From Heliopora coerulea (lineage: Eukaryota; Cnidaria; Anthozoa; Scleralcyonacea; Helioporidae): a stretch of 64,000 bases of DNA. Positions 32,457 to 44,212 of this stretch are shown here, piece by piece. The first letter of the stretch is position 1; each line of letters starts with the position of its first letter. The notes beneath the pieces were generated by a model that had not been told where the DNA came from, ran no database searches, and saw nothing but the letters and a program-made list of their open reading frames with translations. Where the stretch lies: the NCBI GenBank assembly GCA_030142905.1, contig JASJOG010000438.1, positions 110,004-174,003 of the forward strand. The letters run 5' to 3'. Both the position numbers and the translations under genes were made by a program.

Positions 32457-34289
32457 CTTGGGCTAATTAGTCAGCTTGCACAAACCACTGCTCTCCGCAT
32501 CTCCTGTGAATATCTGATTTATGGCTCAATAGATACATATTACAAGGTTCGTATAAAGAAATTAGAAGGCGTCTTGTGTAGGAAGCGACGTGTTAAAAAC
32601 GTGAGTTTTTCGCCCGTTTATATACTGGCGTTTCTTGCCTAATATGTGCATCTCATTTTGTCTGGTATAAGCAGACCAAATTTGATTTTCAGTACAGTGC
32701 AGCAGTAACAAGACGAAATGGTGAGTTCAATGAAGTTTGATAGTGGAAAGTCGACTATTGGTCACCAGATTAGGACTGTCCACCGAATTTCGAATATTGG
32801 GTATCCGGTTTCATAGCTCCATTTTCAGTTTACGTTTATGCGAGCCCAATATTCGCTTCCGACCGAATAGTGCGTGCGTGCGTGAATAATGCGACTGTTC
32901 AAAATTTGAGTACTGACCTAGCCGTGAGAATATTTCCAATAATCTAAAATTCTGATCACATGATCCAGGACTGCTTGAAGGTCTAGACAGGTCATAGATT
33001 GTGGACACTCAGAATGGAAAATAAGATAAGATTAAGAGCACAAACACCGAGAAATAACTGAACTTTTGGGCAAATAAAACGAATTCCCATTTACTTCACT
33101 TTATGCCTACTTTCCAAAACAATACAAACTAATAAGAAACCGCTGAGGATGGAAGAGATATTTATGGATGACTCTTTAAACTCACTGCAATATTCATCTG
33201 TCCAGTAAATCTAACTTTCATTTGTTTCTTCATAAATGCTCTTCCCATATGACGCACGCTTACGTCGACTTGTCGTTTCAAACTGCAACTCAAGTAAAAG
33301 TGAACTCTGTTAATTTAGGTAAATCAATCCAGAACTTTAGCGACGTGATTCATAATAAAAACATATAGTTTAATAAAACATGCTGATTTTGTACGAGCCG
33401 ACGATGTGATTAACATTAACAAGACATTCATTGATTGCTTTGTTTCGGGTAGGGAAATAGGAATTCCTGACCATGAAACTATTCAAAAAGACCAAAAACC
33501 GACAAGAGGGTGGTGTTGCGGTAAAAATACGATTGTTTGTTTACTATAAAATCGGAACTTATTTTACACCAAACAATTTAGAAGTATTAACAATAGAGAT
33601 TTGCAGTAAAAATTTATCAGCTTTCCTTGTGAGCACATGGTATACAGCTAATTCAATAAAGGTTGTCCTTTGGAGACATAAATATTAAACATTGAGGGCG
33701 CAAGATTTGTTGGGAAATGCTTATTTAAATTCTGATAGGAATTCCTTTGATATTGATTGGTTTTTTTCGCAAAGCAATCTAATTGATCGACTTATGAAGA
33801 TTATGCTGTTGGGAAAGCTAAGTTTACTCAATGGGGGCCATCTATTTTTTGTGTTTACCGAATCGTTGGTGCCAGCCGGGACGACGTTGAATATCGAGCT
33901 TCACGAAGCCGAATCATTAAATTCGATTAATTCACCTAAATAACACGAGGTCTAAAATTGCGGTGACTTTAGGTGACGTATTTAGTGTTGTTAGGCTGAC
34001 ACACGACTTAAAGATTGAGATGAACCGCATTTCGTGTCCCCATTGTTTTTTGCTCCTCATGTTATGCAAATTCTCCTCCACACATTTCATGAAGAACAGA
34101 TGTGCAGGTCAACTTATAGGTAAAATTTCCCAGAGGATTTAAAGTACAATGTAAAGTTGAATGGATCTAAAGTTCGATGCAAAGATCAAAGTTTTCAGTG
34201 AGGCGTGTAATGCAAATTAAGACTGCTTTCCATATACTAGCTCACGACCGCTATTGATCGCTAGCGATCCTGAACGATTGATGGCGATC
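32457..34289. other. No gene seen
   Basis: About 1.8 kb of AT-rich sequence. Short open frames (for example 33473-33688 and 33692-33943) show no protein signature and no exon-like borders. Confidence 0.5.
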
Positions 34290-34905
34290 TTATGGAAACA
34301 TTTTCCAGCGATCGTGAGCAGCGTTCACACCTTTTCCGTTTCAAAGACCGAATTCCTATGCGCCTAAGATCCATTGTCATTTATAAATTTACGTGCCAAC
34401 GCTGCTCCGAGTTGCATTTAGGTGAAACAACCCGAAACTTACACACCAGGATCTGTGAGCACTTGAGCATTTCGGCATAGACAGGAATTGAGATCCCTCA
34501 CCCCTCTTCTTTGCCCAGGATTTTAGCTCATAACAAAGAAACTGGACACCCGGTTTCTTTCGATGATTTTTCAATTTTAGCTAGTGGTCGTTCAGAATTA
34601 GATACTCTTATTCGAGAAAATTTGTTAATCCCAGAAATAAATCCCTCTCTCAACGTAAACATTAGGTCATTTCCTCTCATGTTATTTTGATTTTTTTTCT
34701 TTTCTCTTCTCCTTCACCTTAATTCTTGTTTTGACACCTCATTTATTATTCTCTCCTTTTCTCATCTCCATTTTTGAAATCGTGTAGATTATTTAAGCCA
34801 AAAATTTTCATGTAAGCAGATACTCTGGTGATGTTGCTGGTCAAGTGACGAAACGTTAGTTCCTCATTAAAGTATTTTCCAACGTATCCTGATGTGTTTA
34901 TTTGC
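34290..34905 (+). mobile_element. Penelope-like element 3' end, second copy
   Basis: Plus-strand GIY-YIG fragment followed by a T/C-rich tail and a hammerhead-like motif. The core reads CTGGTGA at 34825-34831, one base off the CTGATGA consensus, with GAAAC at 34850-34854 and GTTAGTT. The protein part and the ribozyme-like tail have the same order as in the copy at 24546-25345. Confidence 0.65.
34340..34689 (+). pseudogene. Penelope-like GIY-YIG endonuclease fragment with stop
   Basis: Frame with IVIYKFTCQRCSELHLGETT, then LHTRICEHLSISA, a TAG at 34478-34480, and continuation in the same frame with FDDFSILASGRSEL and LLIPEINPSLNVNIRSFPL. The tyrosine of the YIG motif appears replaced (LHLGE), so the nuclease would be impaired even without the stop. 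Confidence 0.7.
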
Positions 34906-35569
34906 GATATGGGCATCCTGAAAAATATTTGCTGCGCAATTCTTTATTACTAGACTTCGATTTCCGCTTGGTATTTCGATAGCCGAATTAAAACCATGTG
35001 GGAACCATGCTTTTAGTTAAAATTCAATGACCAGCGAACGACCCTATCTTGGAATAACACCATGAATGAAAACTACAATGAAAAGACGAATCAGTTGGGT
35101 ACCCACAGCTTATGTTCAGGGGGGACCAACAGGAGAAAAAAATTACCTTTGTAGGATGCCTAATCTTATTCAAGTCTGTAAGTTTGAACACTTAACCAAT
35201 ATATATTCTTATCTAAACTGGAAAAAATCCTCACCTCCCTTCAATTATGTCCCTTGAGAATTCTACAAACATTAATAGTTTTTCAAAATTGACAAAAAGC
35301 GCGAAATTTGAATTTTAATTTGCAAACTTTCGTTATTATAATTGGGAGAGTGAATGCAATCAACAACAGTTCTTGATTAATGGAACTGTAAATTGAATGA
35401 GAGAACAAGGTGTGTAACTGAACGGTTTGCAACCCTGAATCCAGTATAAAAAAAATAAAAAGAGAGAGGAGAAACGTCTGAAACTTCCACTGCTCGGCCA
35501 TTAATAAACAAAAACTCCGATCGAAAAGTTATTATATTTAAACAGCTGGTCGTTTGGTGAGAATAACCT

Positions 35570-35670
35570 TTAACTCTTTCCTGGCGGTATAAGAATTATG
35601 TTATTTCACTCTGGTTAACGGCAGACGATTTTACTCGTCAAGAGGAGAGCTCCAGCCTTGAAAGCGTTAA
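35570..35670. repeat. Short MITE, TTAACTCTTTCC termini
   Basis: About 100 bp, TTAACTCTTTCCTG to CTTGAAAGCGTTAA. It carries the core in the opposite orientation, as GATTTTACTCGTCAAGAG. Same family as 15380-15480. Confidence 0.6.
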
Positions 35671-35837
35671 CTTCACAAATGCTTAAAGATCCATTCCATT
35701 GATCTCTAGAGAAGACTGGATCGACCATCCTATTAGTTGATTGGTAAAATTGAGCATTCTGATTCGTCCGCCCCACCGATGTGAACAAACGCGCAAATTG
35801 GCTTATTACAAATTCTGCAGTTGCCTGGAAAACACGG

Positions 35838-35895
35838 ACACGGATACACAGACACGCGGACACGTGGACATGAGGGCAAGAACACGGACACCCGA
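35838..35895 (+). repeat. GGACACGC minisatellite-like tract
   Basis: Imperfect repeats of ACACGGACACG-type units. Non-coding. Confidence 0.6.
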
Positions 35896-36415
35896 TGTGT
35901 TTTTATGGGAGCAAGAAAATATCGAACCTCCTTTTGAGTTCCGATAGAGTATGCACTCTGGCAATAGTGACGAGTGGGATAAACAATTAGGGTCGACAAA
36001 CAGAGAGTGAAGACCGAGATCTCACATAGCCTTGAGCTAATTGGTCGAAAATGGGTAACTCGCGTCCATATATAAACTGATCCTAAATGTAAGTGATCAG
36101 CATTTGTCAAACTTCATTCATTGCACAAATATACTCTAACGTCCATTGCGAAACTTCCCATTGTAAGACGACAAAAAGCAGGAAACGCGATGAATGCGTG
36201 CGATCCCATTACCTTTGATTGAGATACATAAATCCTGTGCTTTGCTTAATCTTACAAGATCAATAAGATCTTACAAAGCACGAGTCAGAATCCTACTTAA
36301 TTAGAAATTTTCTTATCATGTTTCCCTCAGGATGATTTTCAAATGGATTAAAAACGCTATCTAATAGAGCTGTGAGATAACCAAAGTTAATGAATAGTTA
36401 GGTCCGTCTGGATTT

Positions 36416-36733
36416 TTGGCTAGAATAATGAACATGTTGATCGAAGTAGACACCTTCCCAAACTCATATGACAAAGAAGGCCTTAAAGCGTTTATGTTAT
36501 ATTTGTATTTTTTAATGCCTAAAGGGTACATTGCGATAGGATCAGGTTCATCGGACGAACTAGTAGAAGCTGCCTTGACCCAACTTCATGCACGTTTCAT
36601 CAAGCCGAATAAGCAAAATCAATCGACGCCCACATGTGCACCTGTTATCCAACCATCCATATGGGACAGTATACACAACGCACTCATGAACGCTCTCGCA
36701 ACACTGGGTTGTGTCGTTATGGATGTAAGATAG
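36416..36733 (+). CDS. Unrecognised open frame
   Basis: A 105-codon frame whose sequence includes FMLYLYFLMPKGYIAIGSG and IWDSIHNALMNALATLG. Composition is protein-like but no family is recognised, no exon borders are clear, and no paralogue is seen in the window. It may be a decayed exon or chance. The surrounding 36734-38706 has no other candidate; a short TTAGGG-like scrap lies near 37820-37862. Confidence 0.2.
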   Translation: MARIMNMLIEVDTFPNSYDKEGLKAFMLYLYFLMPKGYIAIGSGSSDELVEAALTQLHARFIKPNKQNQSTPTCAPVIQPSIWDSIHNALMNALATLGCVVMDVR

Positions 36734-38706
36734 TTCCGTTATACCTTACATTGCATACGTTTAACTTACAAGACATTATTCAGTTGTTGGACACAGAGCC
36801 AGGAGGGCTAGGAGCATATCGTGAAAGTCGTGTAGTGTTATATTATTGCTTCTGATGTCTTACGCCACGATTCTTTCTTGAATGTCGGTGTAAAAGTCAA
36901 TAAGTATGTTCATTTTAGTTACATTAAACTTTGATGACTGACAAATCAAAGACATGTTGGTATACACTTAACCGTTTCCTTGAGTCCGTGTGTTCGAGTC
37001 CGTGTGTTCGTTCCAGCGTTTTTGTGTCAGTTTGTCCGTGCCCGCGTCTTCCAGCCTACTAAATTCTGCGCTTGTCATTGTTTCGACTCTTTGGTTCATT
37101 GAAAAGCTACGGGCAGGTCGACTATCAATCGGACTTTACATGATGTCCTTTAAGTCCTTCAAAACATTGAAGTGAAACCTTATTTAGATGGATTGACAAC
37201 TCAACCGACAAGTGCATCTTGGCACCATTCTAACGTATCTCGCGAATGACACTTAAAACCTTGCGGGGTATCACTTGCACAAAGCTGGTACAGTACAATA
37301 TCGCTCCAGTGTTTGGCGTGACTTCTCTAATTCCTCCAATCCAATTTCTACCCGAGTTACCAAAGAAATATTTCATCCTGATGTTTCAAATATTTCAAAT
37401 TGAAGAAAAATTTAATATTTTGTGGAAGACCAAGTTAAAAATCCCAGAGTAACCAAAGTAAACGGCATCATCAGAGATGGTTACTATGGTAAATTATAAG
37501 ACATCTTTCCAGATAAATTAACATATTGAAGGAAACTTTTGACATGTTGTAAAAATAGATTGAGGGGGATGACAGTAAGACTTGGACTCAGAGGCGTAAA
37601 AGATTTTTTTTGAGAAATTTGAAAAATTTTTGCAAATTTTAATGTTAACCACCACCTTAAGGCGTGTATAGCGCCGTTCCAGCTGTCGCACCGAACGACT
37701 AAAGGGCGTTCGGGCAGTCACACTGTACAACTGGGAATTAAAGCCTGTACAATGCAACTTTTTAATTTTTCCAATTATTCTTCAATTTTTTTTATACTTT
37801 CAGTTGGGATTTGGGTTCTTCTTAAGATTAGGGTTGGAGTTTAGGCTGGGATTAAATTTAGGAAATCACAGTGTCCACGTCGAACAAGCTAGATAAAAAT
37901 CTCTTGAGGTCCGCCAATGTTCGTTTTCCTCTAACACGAGGTCCACGTCAATAAAAGTTTGCCCACTTCTGTTTTAATTATTGTAGTCACCCAATCTTCT
38001 AAAAGCAAAGTCCATGTAACTTAGTAGTTATCTTTTGAATATACCATTATCTACCATAATTTGCATTGGGACGACAGGATAACATCTATTAGGAGGCTCT
38101 GGGCGAGCCCAGAGACAGGTTATATGAACGTTCAGGCAACTGAAATGCTAAACTGATGGAATATAAAGCAACAAAAATACATTTCTGTTAATTTTCCATT
38201 TATTAAGTGGAGAGTACAATAGTCAATGAAGAACTAAGAATGAATGAATGAATGCAAGTTTATTTCTCCAGAGAATGTAACGGTGGGTTGTAATTGACAT
38301 GTCTTTATGAGTTTCTAGTTTTGCCAAAAGAAAAAAGAAAATTAAAAAGAAAACTAAAAAAAGTAGACTCAAGCACTTCAAAACAAAATTTCATACTTAT
38401 GTACATGAAACTCGCACTCAAGTAGAGATTCTTATCTGAAAACACTCAGTTGTGGTAGAAAAGATAAACATATAGCCTCACGCTACCACAACCAAATCTT
38501 AGGGTTTTTTTTATTTTCTTTTCTTACCTGGATAAGTTGAAGTACATTATTTTGCAGTGATTGAGAACCAGGTATCAAAATTCATGATTAGCTATATTGA
38601 ACAGAAATGACAAAAAAGAAAAAAAATTCTTTTTGAAAAAGTAGTGGTTGGGACTGAAGCTGCCTTAGCACTTTCTTCAAGTTTTATCACACAAGATAGT
38701 CCGAGA

Positions 38707-39630
38707 CTACACAATACGTATTTTTTTGAATTGCCCTCTGAAATCAATATACAGCCTCCATGAAATTGAACTTGGAAGTCTTACTTCGGATTTTGTCCCA
38801 TCAACCAAGACGAGTGATAACTTTGGTTCAGAACAGTCCAATAGAAGTTCAACTACTTCTCCTTCCTTAAACGAATGGTAAGACTTAAGAAGACTTACTG
38901 TTCCTTCCTCAGTCGCAATTTGATGACCCTCATGGTCAAGAAACCATCCATATAAACCATTTAAACTGAAGCTGTTTGGTGTGTCACGCGATGGGACAAA
39001 ATCTCCTTTCATCAAACCAACAAACATCTTGAAACAGTCACGTCGGAATGACTCAAGTTTAAGCTTCCAGCGCGTTACTTTGTCTTCACAAATGTGGTCA
39101 CTGAGAACATATGCCCGTCCGCGAGAAGGTTTGGCTACAATAACATGGCCATTTTCTTCAATAGCTACTCCTGCACTGTGAAATTTGAAGACATACTTTG
39201 GCTTAAGCTCTTCCTCCAAACCAAGATAACGAACAAGGTTATAAAAATTCTTCATGTGTTCAGGTGCAACCTCGGGTATGGGTGCGCTGTTCTCTAAAGT
39301 TTCAATCTTCTTGGCGCGTAGATAATCTAATATCAACCCAAAATACTGTGGATTGAAGTCGAGGAAGACGTAACCATCCTTGTCGCGCTCTAAGCCGCAT
39401 TCCCACCGTCCACTAAACATGCTAGCAAGCCAAGATCCTTCGACTTGACAAAGAGTGGACCTTTTGGTTGTTACCTTTTGTCCACCAATGTTTAAATAAA
39501 TGATATCGTCGCTTACTGAGACAGCTTTCATTTCTCTACTGTCCAAGTTGTATGGTTCTACTTCTCGCCTTCGACTAGCCTCGTGCTTATGTACTACAGC
39601 GATAGAGTTCAAGATTAATGATACAGACAA
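38707..39630 (-). CDS. KCTD-type BTB/T1 protein with SPRY-like C-terminal half (copy 1)
   Basis: A 307-codon frame ending in TAG. Residues about 40-110 form a T1/BTB domain: DDIIYLNIGGQKVTTKRSTL, FSGRWE, FLDFNPQYFGLILDYLRA. After a linker, residues about 170-300 contain YVLSDHICEDKVTRWKL, MFVGLMKG, YGWFLDHEG and LLLDCSEPKLSLVLVD, a pattern resembling a SPRY/B30.2 fold. KCTD-family BTB domains commonly bring substrates to cullin-3 ubiquitin ligases, so an adaptor role is plausible. The N-terminal 30 residues do not match copy 2, and an acceptor-like TCGCTGTAG lies on the minus strand near 39600. The true N-terminus probably comes from an upstream exon. Confidence 0.75.
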   Translation of the reverse strand: MSVSLILNSIAVVHKHEASRRREVEPYNLDSREMKAVSVSDDIIYLNIGGQKVTTKRSTLCQVEGSWLASMFSGRWECGLERDKDGYVFLDFNPQYFGLILDYLRAKKIETLENSAPIPEVAPEHMKNFYNLVRYLGLEEELKPKYVFKFHSAGVAIEENGHVIVAKPSRGRAYVLSDHICEDKVTRWKLKLESFRRDCFKMFVGLMKGDFVPSRDTPNSFSLNGLYGWFLDHEGHQIATEEGTVSLLKSYHSFKEGEVVELLLDCSEPKLSLVLVDGTKSEVRLPSSISWRLYIDFRGQFKKIRIV

Positions 39631-40385
39631 TCAACCGTTATATCATCTCCAGAGTTTTCTTGCTCTGTTAAAGAAAACTCTTGGGAAATCGAATTTTCAA
39701 TATATCTGATTATATATCTCTGGATATTTATGAGGTTTTGAAAATCAGTTGATAATATGAAATGTGAGGAAACAATAAGCATCAAAAACGCAGTGCGTCA
39801 GAAGAAGAAAACATCAAAAAATACAGAACATCGGAAAACAAAAACTCAAAATCTCAGAAAACGAAAAGCATAAGTTTTCGAAAATACAAAACAGTCGTTG
39901 ATAAAAAGTATGCCAGAATAAAAAAAAACCCAACCAAAATACAAACCATGCTTGGATAGATATTGGTAATAAATGCAAAAATGCACAACAAAATAGAAAG
40001 TTTATTAGTGATGGGAATCATCCGACATAGTTTAGCATCTGTCGAGTTTACTTTGACTTTGTTTACCAGAATTTTGGTATTGATTGCCTGGTAATATGTT
40101 ACTACGGACAGTTCATTTGAAATCTCACCTGAAATGAGCAGATTACAATTATCAAGTAAGCACCAGCCATCTCATAAACAAATGTCTTCAGTTTCAACGG
40201 CAATATATCGACCACTTGCACTCATATGCTATACAACCCATCTGTAGGACAACTTCAAGATCTGACCTTCAATAAAATCAAATAATTTATTGATATTCTT
40301 TTGTTTAGAGATATTTTTCCTCCAAAAAAGGAGTAAATTCAAGTGGTCGATAGGGACCTTGTGTTTAGAAACATCGTCTTAGAAA
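39631..40385. other. No coding exon identified upstream of KCTD copy 1
   Basis: A-rich sequence on the plus strand with many AAAACA-type words. The first exon of the KCTD copy should lie on the minus strand at higher coordinates, but none could be identified. Confidence 0.4.
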
Positions 40386-40614
40386 CATATCGGAATTGGT
40401 GGTACAGTGGTAGTGCATGTGTCTCTCACTACTGTGCCGAGGTTCAATCCCGGCTTTGCACAGTTATCTGATTAAAGTTACCTAGGTCACATGTGAGATG
40501 ATTGTTGTTCAATCTGATTCTATCAAGCATTGCACCGTGTACCCTGGTTTTCTCCTGTAGTAACAGGGCACCCATGAGGGATAGCCTTCACTGGACCTCT
40601 AGGGAGAACAGCTT
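40386..40614 (+). mobile_element. tRNA-derived SINE
   Basis: The head reads ATTGGTGGTACAGTGGTAGT (A box) and, 40 bp on, GAGGTTCAATCCCGGC (B box), like a tRNA-Gly-type promoter. The body includes CCTGGTTTTCTCCTG, then CACTGGACCTCTAGGGAGAA. The last block resembles the conserved central domain reported for a family of eumetazoan SINEs (Nin-DC type); that identification is from memory and tentative. Confidence 0.6.
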
Positions 40615-40810
40615 AAGCGTGGTTCACACTTGAACAGAAGCATAAGAACAAAACAAAAGGCAAAATAAAGGAATGAAGTCAAGCTTGCGACATAAGGATC
40701 ATTGTAAGCATAAGCTAAGAGCCCAACAAAATATGAAACAAGGAAAAATTCTTGTCGTTTTATCTTCCAAGTCCTAGAAGAGATATCGTGTAATGTGAAC
40801 CTGGCTTTGG
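40615..40810. repeat. MITE-like unit with GGTTCACAY termini
   Basis: Left AGCGTGGTTCACACTTGAAC and right GTAATGTGAACCTGGCT are imperfect inverses. It lies immediately after the SINE. Confidence 0.5.
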
Positions 40811-40906
40811 CTAGCTGATAGGGTTATCTAGGGTATATAGATAAAGGCGCGGAGGTCCAGTGTAGATAGCTTCGATAAAACAGCGGCGTTCTTGAGGTTA
40901 TACACT

Positions 40907-41051
40907 ATCTAAAATATAGAAAACAAGCTTCTCGACGTTTCGAGTGAAGGCCCTTCGTCCGGAGATTATTAGCATGGTACTAATGCTACTAATCTCCAGA
41001 CGAAGGGCCTTCGCTCGAAACGTCGAGAAGCTTGTTTTCTATATTTTAGAT
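40907..41051. repeat. Near-perfect palindrome carrying a hammerhead-like unit in each arm
   Basis: Arms 40907-40974 and 40984-41051 are 68 bp each, identical at 65 positions in inverted alignment, with a 9-base centre. Read outward from the centre, each arm contains GACGAAGGGCCTTCRCTCG directly followed by AAACGTCGAGAAG, the layout of a Penelope-type hammerhead (GACGA core, short helix II, GAAAC, GTC). The invariant U of the CUGAYGA core is A in one arm and G in the other, so both are probably inactive. The transcript would fold into one long hairpin. Confidence 0.75.
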
Positions 41052-41127
41052 TATATATAGATAAAGACACTTTACGTATATTTAGCTCATCTTCATGTCG
41101 GAACAACCTTTGATTTGTAAATTGGTA

Positions 41128-41255
41128 TTAACCCTGTAACGTCTGAATATATTTCTTTTGTTCTTTGTTTTCTCTTTGTTTTTCCGTTGTTCTTTCACTG
41201 TTTTTTTTTGTTCTCAGGTGTCAGATATATCGGACTCTGGGTGTTAAAGCGTTAA
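41128..41255. repeat. MITE, TTAACCCTGTAACG termini
   Basis: From TTAACCCTGTAACGTC to GGTGTTAAAGCGTTAA, with a T-rich middle of TTTGTTCTTTG words and the motif GATATATCGGACTC. Related to the outer unit at 46437-46856. Confidence 0.55.
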
Positions 41256-42339
41256 GTTTGACCAACGTCTGCATTCGCTCTCACGTTTGACTTAGTTTTG
41301 TAATTACACATTCAAAATGAATTTGGTTGGGGCTAGATGTTACGCCCTGACATTAAAATCCAAGTACTTTCGTAGTTGGATTAATTAGATATTTTCTGAA
41401 TTAGAGAAGATAACAGCTGGAAAACTGAAAAAACCTGATTAGCCCAGACTTTTTTCCATCTGACTATTTTTCTTATCCCACACCTCCTGTATCGGTGAAC
41501 TGAGAGATCAATCAGATCATAAATAAAATTAGGGGGCATGGGAGTTGAGAGTCGCTGACCAGTTGAACTCCGCTAGCTACAAGAGAAACAAAGACGAGGT
41601 CTTTCCCAGAAAATCACTAATTACAAAAAGAACGTTTCCCATTGAGTATATAAAACAATAAAAGAAGTTAAACTTTATAGAGGCAATAGGGTATACATAA
41701 ATTTTACCTTTTTTTTCAGTATTTAGTGCCTGTAATACTTCCATTCGAAACTATAAATTCGTGTTTTTTACAGAGTCATTTTTTATCTTGCAAATCGATA
41801 TTTCTTCTCTCAGTTTTAAAACTATGGAGCTTCAAAACCGCCATCCGGATTTACTCTTAACCAGCATATAAGGGCGTATATGACCCTACATTTGTTGTTC
41901 TGGTTTTACATCCCGCCAAATCAACAAATCAAGTAAAAAAGCGCCATTTCAAATTTTTAAACTTTAGAAAAAATCTAATCAAACAAGCGAGCTAAAGGAG
42001 CCCTGTCTCTGCTCCTCCCCTAACCCCCTCACGGGGACAGCGATTTCGTGGGAACAGAATCCCAATCTCACCGGTCCACCAGTCCGTGGGCTCCAGGAGT
42101 ACAGGTGCCTTACTTTGGCTGTATAGTCCAGTTTCCTCTCATGTGGGACCCTTCTCTCGATCTTCAATGAAAAATCGCGCGGAATCACATTGTAAGTGGA
42201 TTGACGAAAAACATCTAGAAAATAATTGGTTGGTATAAGGTTAATCTGGGTTCAATTGTTTCCTGTCGAAACCGCCTACAAGTTTGTAGGCACTGATGTG
42301 AAAGCTTTCATAAGTTCACTTGCCCCCCTCCCTATCGTG
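41256..42339. other. No gene seen
   Basis: About 1.1 kb without credible coding sequence. The open frame on the minus strand at 41979-42188 has no family signature. Confidence 0.45.
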
Positions 42340-42703
42340 GTCGGCACTAGAACGTAACCACTGAGACCAGGTAACCGCCTGGAGACTGGAACTGGAAAAT
42401 CAAGTATTTCATTTACTTGATAACGTTTTGGAAAAAATCGTTGGGGTTCAGGCTAAAATGTCTCCATGGGTAACTCGTCAACGGTTAGAATTAAGATTAG
42501 GATTAGAGTTAGGAATGGAATCCTAATCCTAACCCTAATCCTAATCATAACATTCAGGATAATTCTGAATCTTATGACTATTGATAATTCAGAATCATTC
42601 TGAATCTTAGGTGATAGAATGTCAGTAAAATAAATATTCTTAATTTTCCAGTCCCAATCTTCACACGGTTACCTGGTCTCAGTGGTTACGTTCTAGTGCC
42701 GAC
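42340..42703. mobile_element. Inverted-repeat unit enclosing telomere-like repeats (second family)
   Basis: Left arm GTCGGCACTAGAACGTAACC, then ACTGAGACCAGGTAACCG; right arm is the inverse, ending GGTTACGTTCTAGTGCCGAC. Between them 42488-42548 holds GATTAGGATTAGAGTTAGG followed by its inverse CCTAATCCTAACCCTAATCC. The middle is thus a telomere-like foldback. Further short inverted words CAGGATAATTCTGAATC follow. The arms differ from those at 18735-19008. Confidence 0.65.
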
Positions 42704-42968
42704 CTTCACTCTTCAAGCGTTTTGATATGTTGTTGACGTCGCATTTACATAGTATGTCACCTGTTTCAGTGACAACTATGTTCGGGAAGAAAACTGTCTG
42801 CCAGTTTTTGCCCTTGTGCCCTGTCATGAGTCCGTTAGTGTACAGGCACTTTACTAGTCAATCTGTAACTGAGAAAAAAATGTCAGGGGAAAAAACGCAA
42901 GTCTCCTTGTAAATTTTTGGTTAGCACCATGACGAGAAACAAAGTCTTTGTCTGCCAGTGATTGACCT

Positions 42969-43310
42969 TCAATTGGTTGGTAGAGGAGCACGACTCTCTA
43001 TTGACTGGTATACAGTTAGAAGTGTTTGTCTTTCAACGGAACCTTGTACGCTCCTCCGAATGTTAAGCCCAACTGTTGCTTTCTTAGCAATATAGTCAAC
43101 TTGCTCACCCAAGGTCAGTGCCTCATCCATCATTAAGCCTTGAGATTTAATAGTTTTGACACATTTAATTTCCACATTACTAATACATATTTTAAGTTCG
43201 TTTCGAATTTAAGCTTTTGCTCTGACTTGATTATCATTAACATTATCTTACTAAAACCCATTCAGACTGACAGATCCATTAAATCATCACTAATTTTAAA
43301 GTTTCTTCCT
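42969..43310 (-). pseudogene. CR1/L2-type LINE reverse transcriptase C-terminal scrap
   Basis: The 68-codon frame at 42969-43175 contains IKSQGLMMDEALTLGEQVDY, then ERQTLLTVYQSI, the block after the YADD motif in CR1/jockey-type elements (GV.iD..L....v.yi.kK...TL...Y.S). Upstream on the minus strand to about 43310 there is further weak similarity with frame breaks. It is heavily truncated. Confidence 0.6.
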
Positions 43311-44091
43311 CAGCACTAATGTTATCAGTTGAACAAATCGTATATCATATTATTATACAAGAGCTCAAGACTTAACCATTCGTAAGCTATCCCTTCTTCA
43401 TCTTCCAGTTCGAATTCCACAACAGTGAATTTCAGACCATTACAAGTTGTCATTCTCTAACGAAACCCTGGCAATGGTGCATTGCTGAGCAAAGTTTATA
43501 TTTATAAAGTTAGCATATTTTTACTCCCAATTAAGAATCTTCCTCCGGCTTATTAATTTTGGAATTTTTGTCGTTTCTGCCATGAAAATTTCCAAAGCAG
43601 GACCCTACTATATTTCCAGCATTCCTATGCCAGGTTTTGCTCATTGAACTCTAAGACTGGAACGATACCTGCAAACAAAATTTTTAAATCCAACAAGGAG
43701 ATTGACATGTAGGTCAATTTGTAGGTCCTCCCAGTCCCCTAAGCGGTAAAACACGCAACTTATTGCGAAAAACGTAGCCAAAATTTTGCATTTTTTGACA
43801 GTTTTCTTTTTTATCCTTAATAAGTAGTGGAAAATATCGGTAGGACTTCATATTTGTGAAACTGTCAATGAAAAGTAAAGGTTTTATACAACTTTTTCCC
43901 ACGCGTGTTTTTGACCTACATTGCTGCCCCCATGTCGGCTTCAATCGTGAGGCCTGGTATGACGAGGGATCGTTCCAGTCTTTTTAGAGTTCAATGGTTT
44001 TGTTATGGAGAAATACATGAGATAACTGTACGCCAGCAGGCAAAAGCTTGGATCACATTACTCGCCGAGTGACAACTTCTGCCAACACTAC
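43311..44091. other. No gene seen
   Basis: Nothing recognised beyond AT-rich spacer. Confidence 0.45.
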
Positions 44092-44212
44092 GGTCCAGTT
44101 CAAACGCCGAACTATTCATGCGCCGATTCAAATGCAAATCAGTTTCAATAAAGGATTTTGCTCATGGACATTAGATTCGGAACATGAAAATTTCGACGTT
44201 TGAACTAGACCT
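44092..44212. repeat. 121-bp MITE, GGTCCAGTTCAAACG termini, copy 1
   Basis: From GGTCCAGTTCAAACGCCGAAC to TTTCGACGTTTGAACTAGACC. The whole unit aligns with 52093-52214, including the internal word CAATAAAGGATTTTG. Confidence 0.75.

Noticed and set aside
40390..40462. A tRNA-Gly gene
   Set aside because: Promoter boxes are present but the anticodon arm is not regular and a SINE-like body follows.
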